From Myxococcus stipitatus (GTDB taxonomy: Bacteria > Myxococcota > Myxococcia > Myxococcales > Myxococcaceae), in NCBI RefSeq assembly GCF_038561935.1, contig NZ_CP102770.1:558001-622000 (forward strand): DNA of 64,000 nt, written 5' to 3'. The notes beneath the pieces were generated by a model. That model did not search any database. It was not told the DNA's origin and saw nothing but the letters and a program-made list of their open reading frames with translations. The translations under genes and the position numbers were made by a program. Each line of letters begins with the position of its first letter. The first letter of the stretch is position 1. This document shows, piece after piece, positions 40,702-49,550 of this stretch.

Positions 40702-42183
40702 ATGGGCGGGTTTCTGTCGGGAGGCGAAGAAGGGCTTCGCGCACGAGGGGAGGACACTCCCGCTCCGGAGTCAGGGGACGCGACCTGCCTGAGTGTCCTG
40801 GAGGCGCTGGACGCGGACCTCGACGCGTATCTGGACCGGGAGCTGGTCGACGAGGACGCGTCCGAGGAGGACTCGGAGGTGGAGGCGGAGGACGGGGAGG
40901 ACCTGCGTGCGCTGCTGACGTTGGCGGAGGAGGAGATTCGCTGGCTCGCGCGGTCGCCGGAGACGGCGTTCGCGGATGCGGAGCGCGCGGGGGCGCCGGT
41001 GCTGATTCCCGCGTGGATGCGGGAGAACCCGTCGGTCGCGGTGGCGGAGCCCGTGCGTCCGGCCTGGGCTCACGCGCAGGTGCCGAGTCCTCCCGCCGCA
41101 TCGCGGAGCCTCCCGTGGAGCCAGCGGGCCTCCGCCGCGCCCGCGCGGCCCAATCTCCAGGAGCGGCCCTGGGGCGTGCCGATGATGTGGGAAGGCCCCC
41201 CGCGGACGCCGCACCGAGGCTTGGACATCGTGTCGGGCGTCCTGCTCGGCGTCGCGGTGGTGGGGGCGCTCGCGGCCGGGATGCTCGTGGTCGCGAGCGT
41301 GCGCCTCTGGGAGGTCGGCACCTTCCGGCAGGTGGAGGTCGCGGAGCTGCGTGCGGGCGTGCAGCGGCCAGCACTTGGCGACATCCATGCCCCCGTGGAA
41401 TCCGTGGGCGTGGGGACTCCCGTGGCGCAGCCGGCGGAGGCGCGAGACATTCCTCCGCCCGTCATGGGAGCGGTTCCCTCCGTGCCGTCGTCAACGCGTG
41501 TGAGTGATATCGCCAGCGCGATTCAAGCTCCGCCAGCGGAGGCTTCTCCGGCGGCGCCCGTGGCACTCGCGACGACGGAGGCCACCGAAGCACTCGCCCG
41601 GCGGGACACCCTCGCTGTCACGTCTCACGTGAGGCGCACCGAGGAGGCTCCTCGGTCCGAGCAGGACGCGTCACGGGCTCCGGTCCAGGAGCTGACCTTC
41701 GAAGAGGACGCCCCCGCCGAGGACTCCGCCGAGGCTTCGTTGGAAGAGGCCGCCGTGGAGGAGGAGGCCTCCCCGGAGTCGGAGCTCGACGAGGCGTTCG
41801 CTCGGGAGCTGGGCTTCACGGAGGAGGCCGCCCCCGAGTCGTCGGAGTCCACCGCCGCCCGGACCGTGTACGTCCCTCCCGAGCTGGGAGCGAAGGAGCA
41901 CCTCACGGCGGACGACATCCAGCAGGTGGTGGTGGCGAACCAGCCCGCTGTCGCCGAGTGCCTGCACCGGCACGCCGCGGAGTCCCTGTTGGAGAAGGGC
42001 GGCCACTTCGTGGTGAGCTGGTCCGTGCAACCCGGTGGCGAGACGACGGACGTGGCCATGGACACGCCCGCGCTGCGCTCCACGCCCGTCGCCAGCTGCA
42101 TCGAGGGCGTGGTGCGCGGCTGGAAGTTCCCGATGCACGCGGTCCGCATGCCCGCGCCCATCCACTTCCCGTTCGTCTTCTAA
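40702..42183 (+). CDS. AgmX/PglI C-terminal-domain membrane protein
   Basis: A 493-residue protein. A long acidic N-terminal region (1-95) precedes one membrane helix (about 175-201, GLDIVSGVLLGVAVVGALAAGMLVVAS). A disordered acidic stretch (Ala/Glu/Pro-rich) follows, and the last 95 residues are the AgmX/PglI C-terminal domain with LTADDIQQVVVANQPAVAECLHRHA, GGHFVVSWSVQPGGETTDVAM and PVASCIEGVVRGWKFP; the two Cys are a family hallmark. In Myxococcus, proteins with this domain join the gliding/energy machinery with TonB-like behaviour. The role here is inferred. Confidence 0.85.
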   Translation: MGGFLSGGEEGLRARGEDTPAPESGDATCLSVLEALDADLDAYLDRELVDEDASEEDSEVEAEDGEDLRALLTLAEEEIRWLARSPETAFADAERAGAPVLIPAWMRENPSVAVAEPVRPAWAHAQVPSPPAASRSLPWSQRASAAPARPNLQERPWGVPMMWEGPPRTPHRGLDIVSGVLLGVAVVGALAAGMLVVASVRLWEVGTFRQVEVAELRAGVQRPALGDIHAPVESVGVGTPVAQPAEARDIPPPVMGAVPSVPSSTRVSDIASAIQAPPAEASPAAPVALATTEATEALARRDTLAVTSHVRRTEEAPRSEQDASRAPVQELTFEEDAPAEDSAEASLEEAAVEEEASPESELDEAFARELGFTEEAAPESSESTAARTVYVPPELGAKEHLTADDIQQVVVANQPAVAECLHRHAAESLLEKGGHFVVSWSVQPGGETTDVAMDTPALRSTPVASCIEGVVRGWKFPMHAVRMPAPIHFPFVF

Positions 42184-43608
42184 TCAGGCCTCGCCCGTCT
42201 CGTGGCCGAACATCTCACCGGGGTTGGGCGCGGCGGGGCCGTTGGGGGCGTTCTTGAGCAGCGGCTTCTGCCACCGGCCGGAGAAGTAGTAGGCCATGCT
42301 CACCGCCAGCGACACCGCGAAGCTCAGGGCCATGGCAAGCCACACGCCCTTCACGTTGTCCATGCGGCGTGACAGCCAGTACGCCACCGGGACACGCACC
42401 ACCCAGAGGCTCACCAGCGAGAACACCGTCGTCATCATCGTGCGGCCCGCGCCGTTGATGACGCCGTTGCTGACGAAGATGAGCGCGAAGAGGACGTAGG
42501 TGCCGCCCACGATGTGCAGGTACTCGACGCCCGGCGCGAGGACGGCCGGGTCCGAGACGAACATGCTCAGCAGGGCCTCGGGGAAGGTCACCGCCATCGC
42601 GGAGATGAGCAGGGTGACGCCGCCGCTGAAGATGCACCCCCACTTGAAGACCTCCTGCACGCGGTCATACCGGCCCGCGCCCAGGTTCTGTCCCGCCAGC
42701 GTGGAGACGGCCATGCCGAACGTCATCGCCGGCATGAACGCAATCTGGTCGATGCGCGAGGCCGCGCCGAAGGCCGCCGTGGCCACCTCGCCGAAGCCGT
42801 TGACGATGCCGGTGACGAACACCATGCCGATGGACACGAGCGACTGCTGCACCGCGGCCGGCACGCCGATGCGCAGCGTCTTCAGCGTGGTGGGCCCCAG
42901 GTGGTCCAGCCGGGGCAGGCGAGGCGCGACGGGCGCCTGCTTGATGCGCAGGTACGTCAAGAGCGTGATGAGCGCCAGCAGCTGCGCGACCACCGTGGCC
43001 CACGCGGTTCCGTTCAGCCCCAGCTTGGGCAGCCCCAGCCAGCCGAACATCAGCACGGGGTCCAGCGCGATGGTGAACAGCACCGAGCCCGCCTGGAAAT
43101 ACAGCGGCGTCTTCGAGTCACCCACGCCCTGCAGCAGGCTGCGCGTGAGGAAGAGTCCGAAGCCCAGCGGCATCGACAGCAGGAAGACGCGCAGGTAGCT
43201 GACGGACTCCGCGAAAATCTCCGGCGGCGTGTCCATCAACCGGAGGATGGACGGCGCCAGCCACTCGCCCAGCGCGGTGAGCACCAGGCCCAGCGAGTAG
43301 ATGAGCACCGTCGAGCTGTCGACGACCTTGCGCAGCTCGTCCATGCGCTTGGCGCCGTAGTTCTGCGACACCAGGATGCTGGTCGCCATCGTGAGGCCCA
43401 TGCCGATGGAGAACAGGACGAAGACGACGGGGAAGCTCACCGTCACCGCCGCCAGCGCCTCGGTGCCCAGGAACCGCCCCACCCAGATGGCGTTGATGAA
43501 GCTGTACGCCGTCTGCAGGAAGCTCCCCAGCAGCATGGGGATGGAGAAGGCGACCATGTGGCGCGGAATGCTGCCCGTGGTCAGGTCTCGGCCGAGCGGT
43601 GCCTTCAT
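42184..43608 (-). CDS. MATE-family multidrug/organic cation exporter
   Basis: A 474-residue polytopic protein with about 12 helices arranged in two related bundles of six. Family landmarks are GSIPRHMVAFSIPMLLGSFLQTAYSFINAIWVGRFLG, MATSILVSQNYGAKR, and in the second bundle LAGQNLGAGRYDRVQEVFKWG. Such exporters use Na+ or H+ to expel cationic drugs or metabolites. Substrate unknown. The stop codon touches that of the convergent AgmX-like gene (1-base boundary). Confidence 0.92.
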   Translation of the reverse strand: MKAPLGRDLTTGSIPRHMVAFSIPMLLGSFLQTAYSFINAIWVGRFLGTEALAAVTVSFPVVFVLFSIGMGLTMATSILVSQNYGAKRMDELRKVVDSSTVLIYSLGLVLTALGEWLAPSILRLMDTPPEIFAESVSYLRVFLLSMPLGFGLFLTRSLLQGVGDSKTPLYFQAGSVLFTIALDPVLMFGWLGLPKLGLNGTAWATVVAQLLALITLLTYLRIKQAPVAPRLPRLDHLGPTTLKTLRIGVPAAVQQSLVSIGMVFVTGIVNGFGEVATAAFGAASRIDQIAFMPAMTFGMAVSTLAGQNLGAGRYDRVQEVFKWGCIFSGGVTLLISAMAVTFPEALLSMFVSDPAVLAPGVEYLHIVGGTYVLFALIFVSNGVINGAGRTMMTTVFSLVSLWVVRVPVAYWLSRRMDNVKGVWLAMALSFAVSLAVSMAYYFSGRWQKPLLKNAPNGPAAPNPGEMFGHETGEA

Positions 43609-43888
43609 GAGCCGCGGCCCTCGTTCAGGGATGCCATTGAAAATTCCTCGATGCCGGCCCCACCCGTGTCTGGGCCCTGAAAGGAATTCGCCTGGAGCCT
43701 GAATGGAAGCGCGGTTCCGGGTGAGGGTGACGTCGTCTTTCCGGGTGTGGGTGCCCCTCGGAACCCACGTCCAGCTTATGGAGACGACTCACGGCCGCAA
43801 GCCCTTTGTCGACACCCGGAGGGCGAGCGGCCAGGCACCTGCGCTGAAGCGTCAACAGGGGCGGGTCCCGGCCTTATGCTCATGGACG

Positions 43889-44221
43889 ATGCCCACGCCA
43901 CTTCCACCCGAGGCCGCTCCTGGCACCCAGCCGACGGAGCTGCACGTCTGTCACAACTGCCTCGTGAAGGTGGACTCGAGCCTGGGCGGCGTGGACCTGC
44001 CGCGTCGAATCCGAGAGGCCCTGGCCGCGCGAGGCCTCGCGCCGACGTCGCGCGTGTTCTCTTCCGGCTGTCTCGGCGAGTGCCCTGTCGGCAAGGTCAC
44101 CGTGCTGGTGATTCCCGCGAGCGGCGTCGGCTGTCACTCCCGGCTCATCGACCCGGAGAAGGACGGCGAGGACCTCGCCGAGCACCTCGTGCGGCGGGCC
44201 GCGCGAGCTGAGCGGCCTTGA
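43889..44221 (+). CDS. (2Fe-2S) thioredoxin-like ferredoxin
   Basis: A 110-residue protein from ATG 43889; earlier codons in this frame are not conserved. Cys residues C21, C24, C61 and C65 in HVCHNCLVKV and SSGCLGECPVG resemble the Cys arrangement of shethna-type/NuoE-like [2Fe-2S] ferredoxins with a thioredoxin fold. It likely moves electrons or donates a cluster. The 3' end overlaps the last 77 bases of the convergent pdxA gene. Confidence 0.82.
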   Translation: MPTPLPPEAAPGTQPTELHVCHNCLVKVDSSLGGVDLPRRIREALAARGLAPTSRVFSSGCLGECPVGKVTVLVIPASGVGCHSRLIDPEKDGEDLAEHLVRRAARAERP

Positions 44222-45167
44222 GCAGCGCCTCCACCATGGGCACGCAGTTGGCCTGCCCCTTCCCGGCGATGGCGTAGGCGGTGCCGTGGTCCGGCGACGT
44301 GCGCGGCACGGGCAGCCCCAGCGTCACGTTGACGGTGCGCTCGAAGTCCAGCGCCTTGGCGGGGATGAGTCCCTGGTCGTGATACATGGCCAGCACCGCG
44401 TCGTACTTCGCGCCCGCCGCGTCGGGCTTCGCGAAGAGGCCGTCCGCGGGGAAGGGCCCCTGGGCATCCACCTTCGCCGCGCGCGCCTTGCGGATGGCGG
44501 GGCCGATGACCTCCACCTCCTCGCGGCCCAAGAGGCCCCCTTCGCCCGCGTGAGGGTTCAGCCCCAGCACGGCGATGCGCGGCTTGCGTCCGACGACGGG
44601 CGTGAGCGCGCGTGAGAGCAGCTTGAGCTGTGCGGTGAGCCCGTCCACGGTGAGCAGCGAGGACAGCGCGGAGAGCGGGACGTGGTTGGTGGCCAGGGCG
44701 ATGCGCATGCGCGGCCCGTCCATCATCATCATCACCTCCACGCCGAAGGCCTCCGCCAGCACCTCCGTGTGGCCCATGAAGGGGATGCCCGCGCGCGAAA
44801 TCTGCTCCTTGGACACGGGCGCGGTGCACAGTGCGTCGACGTGTCCGGCGCGCATGGCGTCGATGGCGCGCGTGACGTAGGCGTACTGCGCGCGGCCTCC
44901 CTCGAGCGAGGGGCGGCCCGGGACGCGCTCCTTCGCGGGGAGCTTCGTCACCTCCACCACGGTGGGGGACTCCACGCGGCCCAGGGCGCTGGACTCCACG
45001 CGGGCGTAGCGGCGGAAGAGGGGGAAGCGCTCCAGCGAGGGCCCATCCCCGAAGACGACGGGGATGAGCGCGCGGCGCACGGTGGGCCGCGCCAGGGCCG
45101 CGGCCGTCACCTCCGGCCCGATGCCCGACACGTCACCCAGGGAGATACCGACAAGGGGGAGGCTCAT
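44145..45167 (-). CDS. pdxA: 4-hydroxythreonine-4-phosphate dehydrogenase
   Basis: A 340-residue enzyme of pyridoxal 5'-phosphate synthesis, from ATG 45167 (GTG 45176 possible). It oxidises 4-phosphohydroxy-L-threonine, giving the precursor condensed by PdxJ. Motifs are GISLGDVSGIGPEV, TAPVSKEQI, PFMGHTEVLAE, GLNPHAGEGG, MYHDQGLIPAKALDFERTVNVTLGLP and SPDHGTAY, which hold the metal and substrate ligands. It lies downstream of three parvulin chaperone genes on the same strand, so co-transcription with surA, as in enterobacteria, is likely. The C-terminal tail is Arg/Pro-rich and overlaps the ferredoxin gene. Confidence 0.92.
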   Translation of the reverse strand: MSLPLVGISLGDVSGIGPEVTAAALARPTVRRALIPVVFGDGPSLERFPLFRRYARVESSALGRVESPTVVEVTKLPAKERVPGRPSLEGGRAQYAYVTRAIDAMRAGHVDALCTAPVSKEQISRAGIPFMGHTEVLAEAFGVEVMMMMDGPRMRIALATNHVPLSALSSLLTVDGLTAQLKLLSRALTPVVGRKPRIAVLGLNPHAGEGGLLGREEVEVIGPAIRKARAAKVDAQGPFPADGLFAKPDAAGAKYDAVLAMYHDQGLIPAKALDFERTVNVTLGLPVPRTSPDHGTAYAIAGKGQANCVPMVEALLKAAQLARPAARGARRGPRRPSPGR

Positions 45168-45208
45168 GAGGCTCACGCCCCGAGCATCCCCCTTGCGCGG
45201 GCCTTGGG

Positions 45209-46177
45209 CTACATCTTCACGTCGATGCTGGCCTTCTGCCGCAGCTCCTGCACGTACTGCTCGAGGAACTTCTCCGTCTTCTGCTCGATGAGCTTGCCCT
45301 CGAGCTTGGGACGCATCTCCTCGTAGGGCGCGGCGGCCACGGAGCGGCGCTCCTCCACCTTCAGCACGTGCCAGCCGAAGTTGGTGCGCACCGGCTCGCT
45401 GACCTCGCCCTCCTTGAGGTTGAAGGCCGCCTTCTCGAACGCGGCCACCATGACGCCGCGCTTGAACCAGCCCAGGTCTCCGCCGTCCGCGGCGCTGGGG
45501 CCCTCGCTGCGGGCGCGCGCCAGGGCGGAGAAGTCCATGCCCTCACGGCGCGCCTCCTGGGCGATGCCCTCCGCCTTCTTGCGCGCCGCGGCCACCTGCT
45601 CCTCGGTGGCCTTCGGGTCCACCGACACCAGGATGTGGCGCGCGTGGACCTCCGAGTCCTCGCCCTCCGCGCGGGCGTACTGGTTGTAGGCGGCCTTCAG
45701 GTCCTCCTCGGTGACCTTCACCTTGGGGCCCACCTTGGCGCGCAGGAGCTGGTCCCGGAGGATCTTCTTGCGCAGGATGTCGCGGTACTTGGCCAGCGTG
45801 AGGCCCTCGGCGGCGAGCGCCTGCTCGAACTGCGCCTGGTCCATGTTGTCGTTCTGCCGGCGCACGTCGTTGACCAGCTCGTCCACCTGGCCCTCGGTCG
45901 CGGTGATGCCCAGCTCCGCGATTTGGGCCTCCATCAGCTTCTCGCCGATGAGGGTGTCCAGCCCGGTCTTCATCAGCTGGGCGCGCAGCTCCGCGCGCTT
46001 GGCCGGGTCCCCGGCGTTGATGCGGGCCAGCTCCGGCGCCACCCGCTGCTGGACCTCCGACAGGGTGATGATGTCGCGGTTCACCACCGCGGCCACCTTG
46101 TCCACCATCTCCGCGCGCGCCGCCGGGGCGCCCCCCAGGAGCGCCGCGACCGCGACGAATGCCACCCGCTTCATCAT
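45209..46177 (-). CDS. SurA-like periplasmic peptidyl-prolyl isomerase/chaperone
   Basis: A 322-residue protein from ATG 46177 (GGAAGG upstream). A Sec signal peptide ends near residue 22 (ARAE). The SurA N domain (about 25-170) and one parvulin domain (about 173-275; HARHILVS, then GGDLGWFKRGVMVAAFEKAAF, FGWHVLKVEE) are present, followed by a C-terminal helix. It would help fold outer membrane proteins. The parvulin domain has the catalytic His and the LGWF loop. Only one parvulin domain, against two in E. coli SurA. Together with the two lipoprotein parvulins upstream it forms a chaperone cluster. Confidence 0.88.
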   Translation of the reverse strand: MMKRVAFVAVAALLGGAPAARAEMVDKVAAVVNRDIITLSEVQQRVAPELARINAGDPAKRAELRAQLMKTGLDTLIGEKLMEAQIAELGITATEGQVDELVNDVRRQNDNMDQAQFEQALAAEGLTLAKYRDILRKKILRDQLLRAKVGPKVKVTEEDLKAAYNQYARAEGEDSEVHARHILVSVDPKATEEQVAAARKKAEGIAQEARREGMDFSALARARSEGPSAADGGDLGWFKRGVMVAAFEKAAFNLKEGEVSEPVRTNFGWHVLKVEERRSVAAAPYEEMRPKLEGKLIEQKTEKFLEQYVQELRQKASIDVKM

Positions 46178-46242
46178 TCCGTGCATCCTTCCGCACCACC
46201 TCGGGCCCGTCCAACCGTCCGCCGGGCCGTCGCTGAATCTCG

Positions 46243-47232
46243 TCACTTCGCCGCCTGCGGGACCACCGCGGGCTGTCCGCGGATGGCCTGCAGCGTGGCC
46301 TCATTCACCTGCACCTGCGCCTTGTCCCTCAGCTCCTTCACGAACGCGTCCTGCGCCTGCGCCCGCTTCTCCTCCAGGAGCTTGGATTCCACCCACTGCC
46401 GCGCCTCGGCGAAGTCGCGCTTGCGCGCGGGCTTGCGCTCCAGCACCTTGAACAGGTGGTAGCCGTACTCGGTGGACACCACGTCCGAAACCTGCCCGAC
46501 CCCGAGCTTGAATACCACCTCGTCGAAGGCGGGCGGCATCTGTCCTCGGGGGAAGAACCCCAGGTCGCCCCCCACCTTGGCGTCCGCGCTCAGCGAGTAC
46601 CTGCGCGCCAGGTCCGCGAACTTCTTGCCTGACTTGAGCTGCGCCTGGACGCGCCGCGCCTCGTCCAGCCCCTTCACCACGATCTGGGCGGCGTGGACCT
46701 GCTCCGCCTCGTGCAGCTCCGCCTCGTGCACCGCGTAGTAGGCCCGCAGCTCCTCCTCCGTCAGGGCCACCCGCGAGTAGACATGGTGGGAGAAGAGCTT
46801 CTCGATGGTGAGCCGGCTGGCCTCGCGCGCCCGCAGCTCCGCGAGGGACAGCTGTCCCTGGGCCAGCACCTCGTTGAAGTTGCCCGCGGGGTAGTCGCCC
46901 GACAGGCGCAGCACGCCCCGGTCCACCTCCTCCGGGGTGACGGTGATGTTGTTCTTGCGCGCCGCCTGGAGCAGCAGCATCCGCTGGATGTACGTGTCCA
47001 GGAGCGTGCGCTTGAAGGGTTCAATCTCCTCGGGCGTGCGCTGCGCGGCCTCCGTGGAGGCGAGCTCCCGGCCCAGCTCCTGCTCGAAGTCGGCGCGCGA
47101 GAGCGCCTCGCCATTCACGGTGGCGACCACCGTGGGGTCCGGCGTCGACTTGGGCGGCGTGTTGCAACCCGAGCCCACCGCGAGGGTGAGCACCAGGGAC
47201 AGCAGGGGAGCGCGGGTAGGAGAAAGGCGCAT
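46243..47232 (-). CDS. Parvulin-type PPIase lipoprotein
   Basis: A 329-residue protein from ATG 47232 with lipobox VGSGC (Cys23), so it is anchored in an envelope membrane. The N-terminal helical chaperone domain (LSRADFEQELGRELAST, LLDTYIQRMLLLQAA) is followed by a parvulin domain with HAAQIVV, GGDLGFFPRGQMPPAFDEVVFKLG and YGYHLFKVLERK. It is a paralogue of the proteins encoded just upstream and downstream. It likely assists secreted or outer membrane proteins. The gene sits 65 bases after the next start in the cluster and shares its direction. Confidence 0.87.
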   Translation of the reverse strand: MRLSPTRAPLLSLVLTLAVGSGCNTPPKSTPDPTVVATVNGEALSRADFEQELGRELASTEAAQRTPEEIEPFKRTLLDTYIQRMLLLQAARKNNITVTPEEVDRGVLRLSGDYPAGNFNEVLAQGQLSLAELRAREASRLTIEKLFSHHVYSRVALTEEELRAYYAVHEAELHEAEQVHAAQIVVKGLDEARRVQAQLKSGKKFADLARRYSLSADAKVGGDLGFFPRGQMPPAFDEVVFKLGVGQVSDVVSTEYGYHLFKVLERKPARKRDFAEARQWVESKLLEEKRAQAQDAFVKELRDKAQVQVNEATLQAIRGQPAVVPQAAK

Positions 47233-47306
47233 GCGCGAGGTCCTGGGGGAAGGGTGGGGGCGGCCACCGAAGGTGGGGATGGCCCACCAGGCTGGCAAGC
47301 GGGCCC

Positions 47307-48314
47307 TCATGGGGCGGGCACCGTGCCGGGCATCACGCCCGTGTGCGCGCGCATGGGCGCCTGGACATCCACGGGCACCCGCCCCAGGGCGTCCAGGTCC
47401 ACGGAGAGCGAGAGCTGCTTCTCCACGCGCGCCAGGTAGTCGGCCCAGGCGCGCGTGCGCTTCTCGCCTTCCAGCCGCACGCGCAACTCCTCGCGCACGT
47501 CGTCCAGCGAGAGGTGCTGCGCGGGCTGACGCGCGCGCAGCTTCAGCACGTGCAGGCCCTTGTCCGTGCGCACCACGTCGCTCAGCGCGCCCTCGTCCGC
47601 GAGCGCCCCGGCCGCCTGGGCCAGCTCCGGGCCGAACTCGTGCGACAGGGCGTCGAGCGGGAGGAAGCGGAGGTCTCCGTCGAGCGGCGCGGTGCGAGGC
47701 TCCTGGCTGTGCTCGCGCGCCAGCTGTCCGAAGCCGGCGAAGTCACTCGCGCGCAGCGCCCGCGCCTGGGCGAGGAGGGCCTGGGCCTTGCTCCGCGCGG
47801 TGGCCTCGGCCGCGGCGTCTCCGCGAGGGGCCGCGAGGAAGACATGGGACAGCCGCACCCTCTCCGGCCGCACGAAGTCGTCGCGGCGCGCGGCGTAGGC
47901 CTCCGCCAGCTCCGCGTCGGTGATGGTGACGGGGGCCTCCTCCAGCCGCGAGCGCATCAGCCGCGCCACCAGCGCGCGCCGGGTGGCCTCCACCACCTCC
48001 GCGTCGTCCTGGAGTCCCTGGGCCAGGGCCTCGCGCACCAGCAGGTCGAAGCGGGCCAGCGACTCCACGTAGTCGCGCCGGGAGCCCAGGTCGACGTAGC
48101 GCTCGCGCAGCGCGGGGCTCATCTCCTGGAAGCGCCGGGTGAGCTCCTCCGCCGTCACCGAGTCACCGCTCCAGCGCGCCACGGCCTGCCCACCCGGCGG
48201 ACGGGTGTGGCGCAGGTCCATCACCGCCTGGCCGGGGGGGGCCTCGGCTGGCGTCTTCCCGCACGCGGCGGGTGCCAGCAGGGCGAGGGTGAGGAGGCGC
48301 GAGGACAGACTCAT
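47307..48314 (-). CDS. Parvulin-like PPIase lipoprotein (divergent paralogue)
   Basis: A 335-residue protein from ATG 48314. Lipobox APAAC (Cys18). The chaperone domain (SVTAEELTRRFQEMSPALRER, LARFDLLVREALAQGL) and parvulin domain (RLSHVFLA, DGDLRFLPLDALSHEF, KGLHVLKLRAR) are recognisable. The parvulin loop reads LRFLPLDALS in place of LGFFPRGxMxP, so isomerase activity may be weak or lost and a pure chaperone role is possible. It is the first gene of the parvulin-pdxA cluster. Confidence 0.83.
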   Translation of the reverse strand: MSLSSRLLTLALLAPAACGKTPAEAPPGQAVMDLRHTRPPGGQAVARWSGDSVTAEELTRRFQEMSPALRERYVDLGSRRDYVESLARFDLLVREALAQGLQDDAEVVEATRRALVARLMRSRLEEAPVTITDAELAEAYAARRDDFVRPERVRLSHVFLAAPRGDAAAEATARSKAQALLAQARALRASDFAGFGQLAREHSQEPRTAPLDGDLRFLPLDALSHEFGPELAQAAGALADEGALSDVVRTDKGLHVLKLRARQPAQHLSLDDVREELRVRLEGEKRTRAWADYLARVEKQLSLSVDLDALGRVPVDVQAPMRAHTGVMPGTVPAP

Positions 48315-48384
48315 GGAGGAGGGCTTCCGGCTAGCACGGAGGGAGGGCCCGGACAACCGGGAGCCCCCGGCCTCGTTGGCCGGC

Positions 48385-49437
48385 TCACGGCCGGGTGGCG
48401 TGCGCGGAGAGGAACGCCTCCACCAGGGGGAAGATTTCGTCCGGCGCGCGGCGGCCCAGCACCAGGTCCGCGTGCCCGTAGTCCTCCCCGAAGCCATGCC
48501 CCCGCCCGGCCACGAGGAACTTCACCGGGCCTCCCAGGGCCTCCTTCGCCCGCGCCACCGACATGGGAGGGGCCAGGAGGTCCTTGCTCCCCGCGAGCAG
48601 GAGGAAGGGGATGCGCACCTGCGCCAGCGCCTCGCGGTAGTCGACGCCGCCGTCGTACGAGGTGAAGCGGTTGGTGGATATCCACCGGGCGAACTGGCGC
48701 GCCACGCCGCCGGAGATGTTGGCGGGCACGTTGGCCAGCGCGCGCCGCACGACGTCCGGCTCCATGTTGTCCGCCAGCATCATGTACCGGCTCAGCGGGC
48801 CCGGCGGCGCGCCCAGGAGGGCGATGCTGGTGACGCGGCCGGTGGGGATGACCTTGAGCCGCAACAGCGGCTCCACGCGCTGGATGAAGGTGCGCAGTCC
48901 CGGTTGCACCGCGAAGGTGAAGGGGCTGCCCAGGATGGCCGCGGCCCGCACGGGCGCTTGCGGGTTCTTCGCCAGGTGGGCGTAGAGCGTCAGGCCGCCC
49001 TTGGAGTGCCCCACCCAGAGCACTTCCTTGGCTCCGGTGGAGACCACGGTGCGCAGCGCGGTGCGCACGTCGTGCTCCGCCTGGTCGTCGAACGTGAAGT
49101 CGGACGCGTCGCCCGCGAGCCCCCGCCCGCGCAGCTCCAGCACCCACGTCTCGAAGCCCGCCCGCGCCAGGTAGCGCGCCAGGCTGTAGTGCTCGTCGAA
49201 GTCCAGGTGGAAGCGGTTGGCGCCCAGTCCATGGCAGAGGATGACGGGCTCGGCGTGCCGACGCTCGCCTCGCGCGTGGTAACGCCCCAGTGCGATGGCC
49301 GCGCCGTCGTCCGTGGGCACTCGATAAAGTTCATCCGGACGGAACGTCAGCGTCAGCAAGCCCTCGGTTCCGCGATTCATCGTCCGCGAGAAGAGGTCCG
49401 CCATCCGCCCCAGCCGCGCCACCTGTCGCCGTGTCAC
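48385..49437 (-). CDS. Alpha/beta hydrolase
   Basis: A 350-residue protein; start GTG 49437 is used, ATG 49401 is equally possible. The fold is visible: HGLGANRFHLD (oxyanion loop), VLELRGRGLA, nucleophile in VLWVGHSKGGLTL (GxSxG), and the late GHGFGEDYGHADLVLG that supplies His. It probably hydrolyses a lipid or ester. In family terms it resembles poly(3-hydroxyalkanoate)-synthase/lipase-like hydrolases. No signal peptide, so it is likely cytoplasmic or membrane-associated. It ends 70 bases before the parvulin cluster and is co-oriented. Confidence 0.88.
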   Translation of the reverse strand: MTRRQVARLGRMADLFSRTMNRGTEGLLTLTFRPDELYRVPTDDGAAIALGRYHARGERRHAEPVILCHGLGANRFHLDFDEHYSLARYLARAGFETWVLELRGRGLAGDASDFTFDDQAEHDVRTALRTVVSTGAKEVLWVGHSKGGLTLYAHLAKNPQAPVRAAAILGSPFTFAVQPGLRTFIQRVEPLLRLKVIPTGRVTSIALLGAPPGPLSRYMMLADNMEPDVVRRALANVPANISGGVARQFARWISTNRFTSYDGGVDYREALAQVRIPFLLLAGSKDLLAPPMSVARAKEALGGPVKFLVAGRGHGFGEDYGHADLVLGRRAPDEIFPLVEAFLSAHATRP

Positions 49438-49550
49438 CCCCCCACTCTAAGCCGGTCCGAGGCCTGTTGCCGCGTCCAATGGAGGGCACCCACCCCCGTC
49501 GGCAGGGCCGTTGCATCACCCCGGCGCCATCTGGGTCCGGAGGCCACGGG

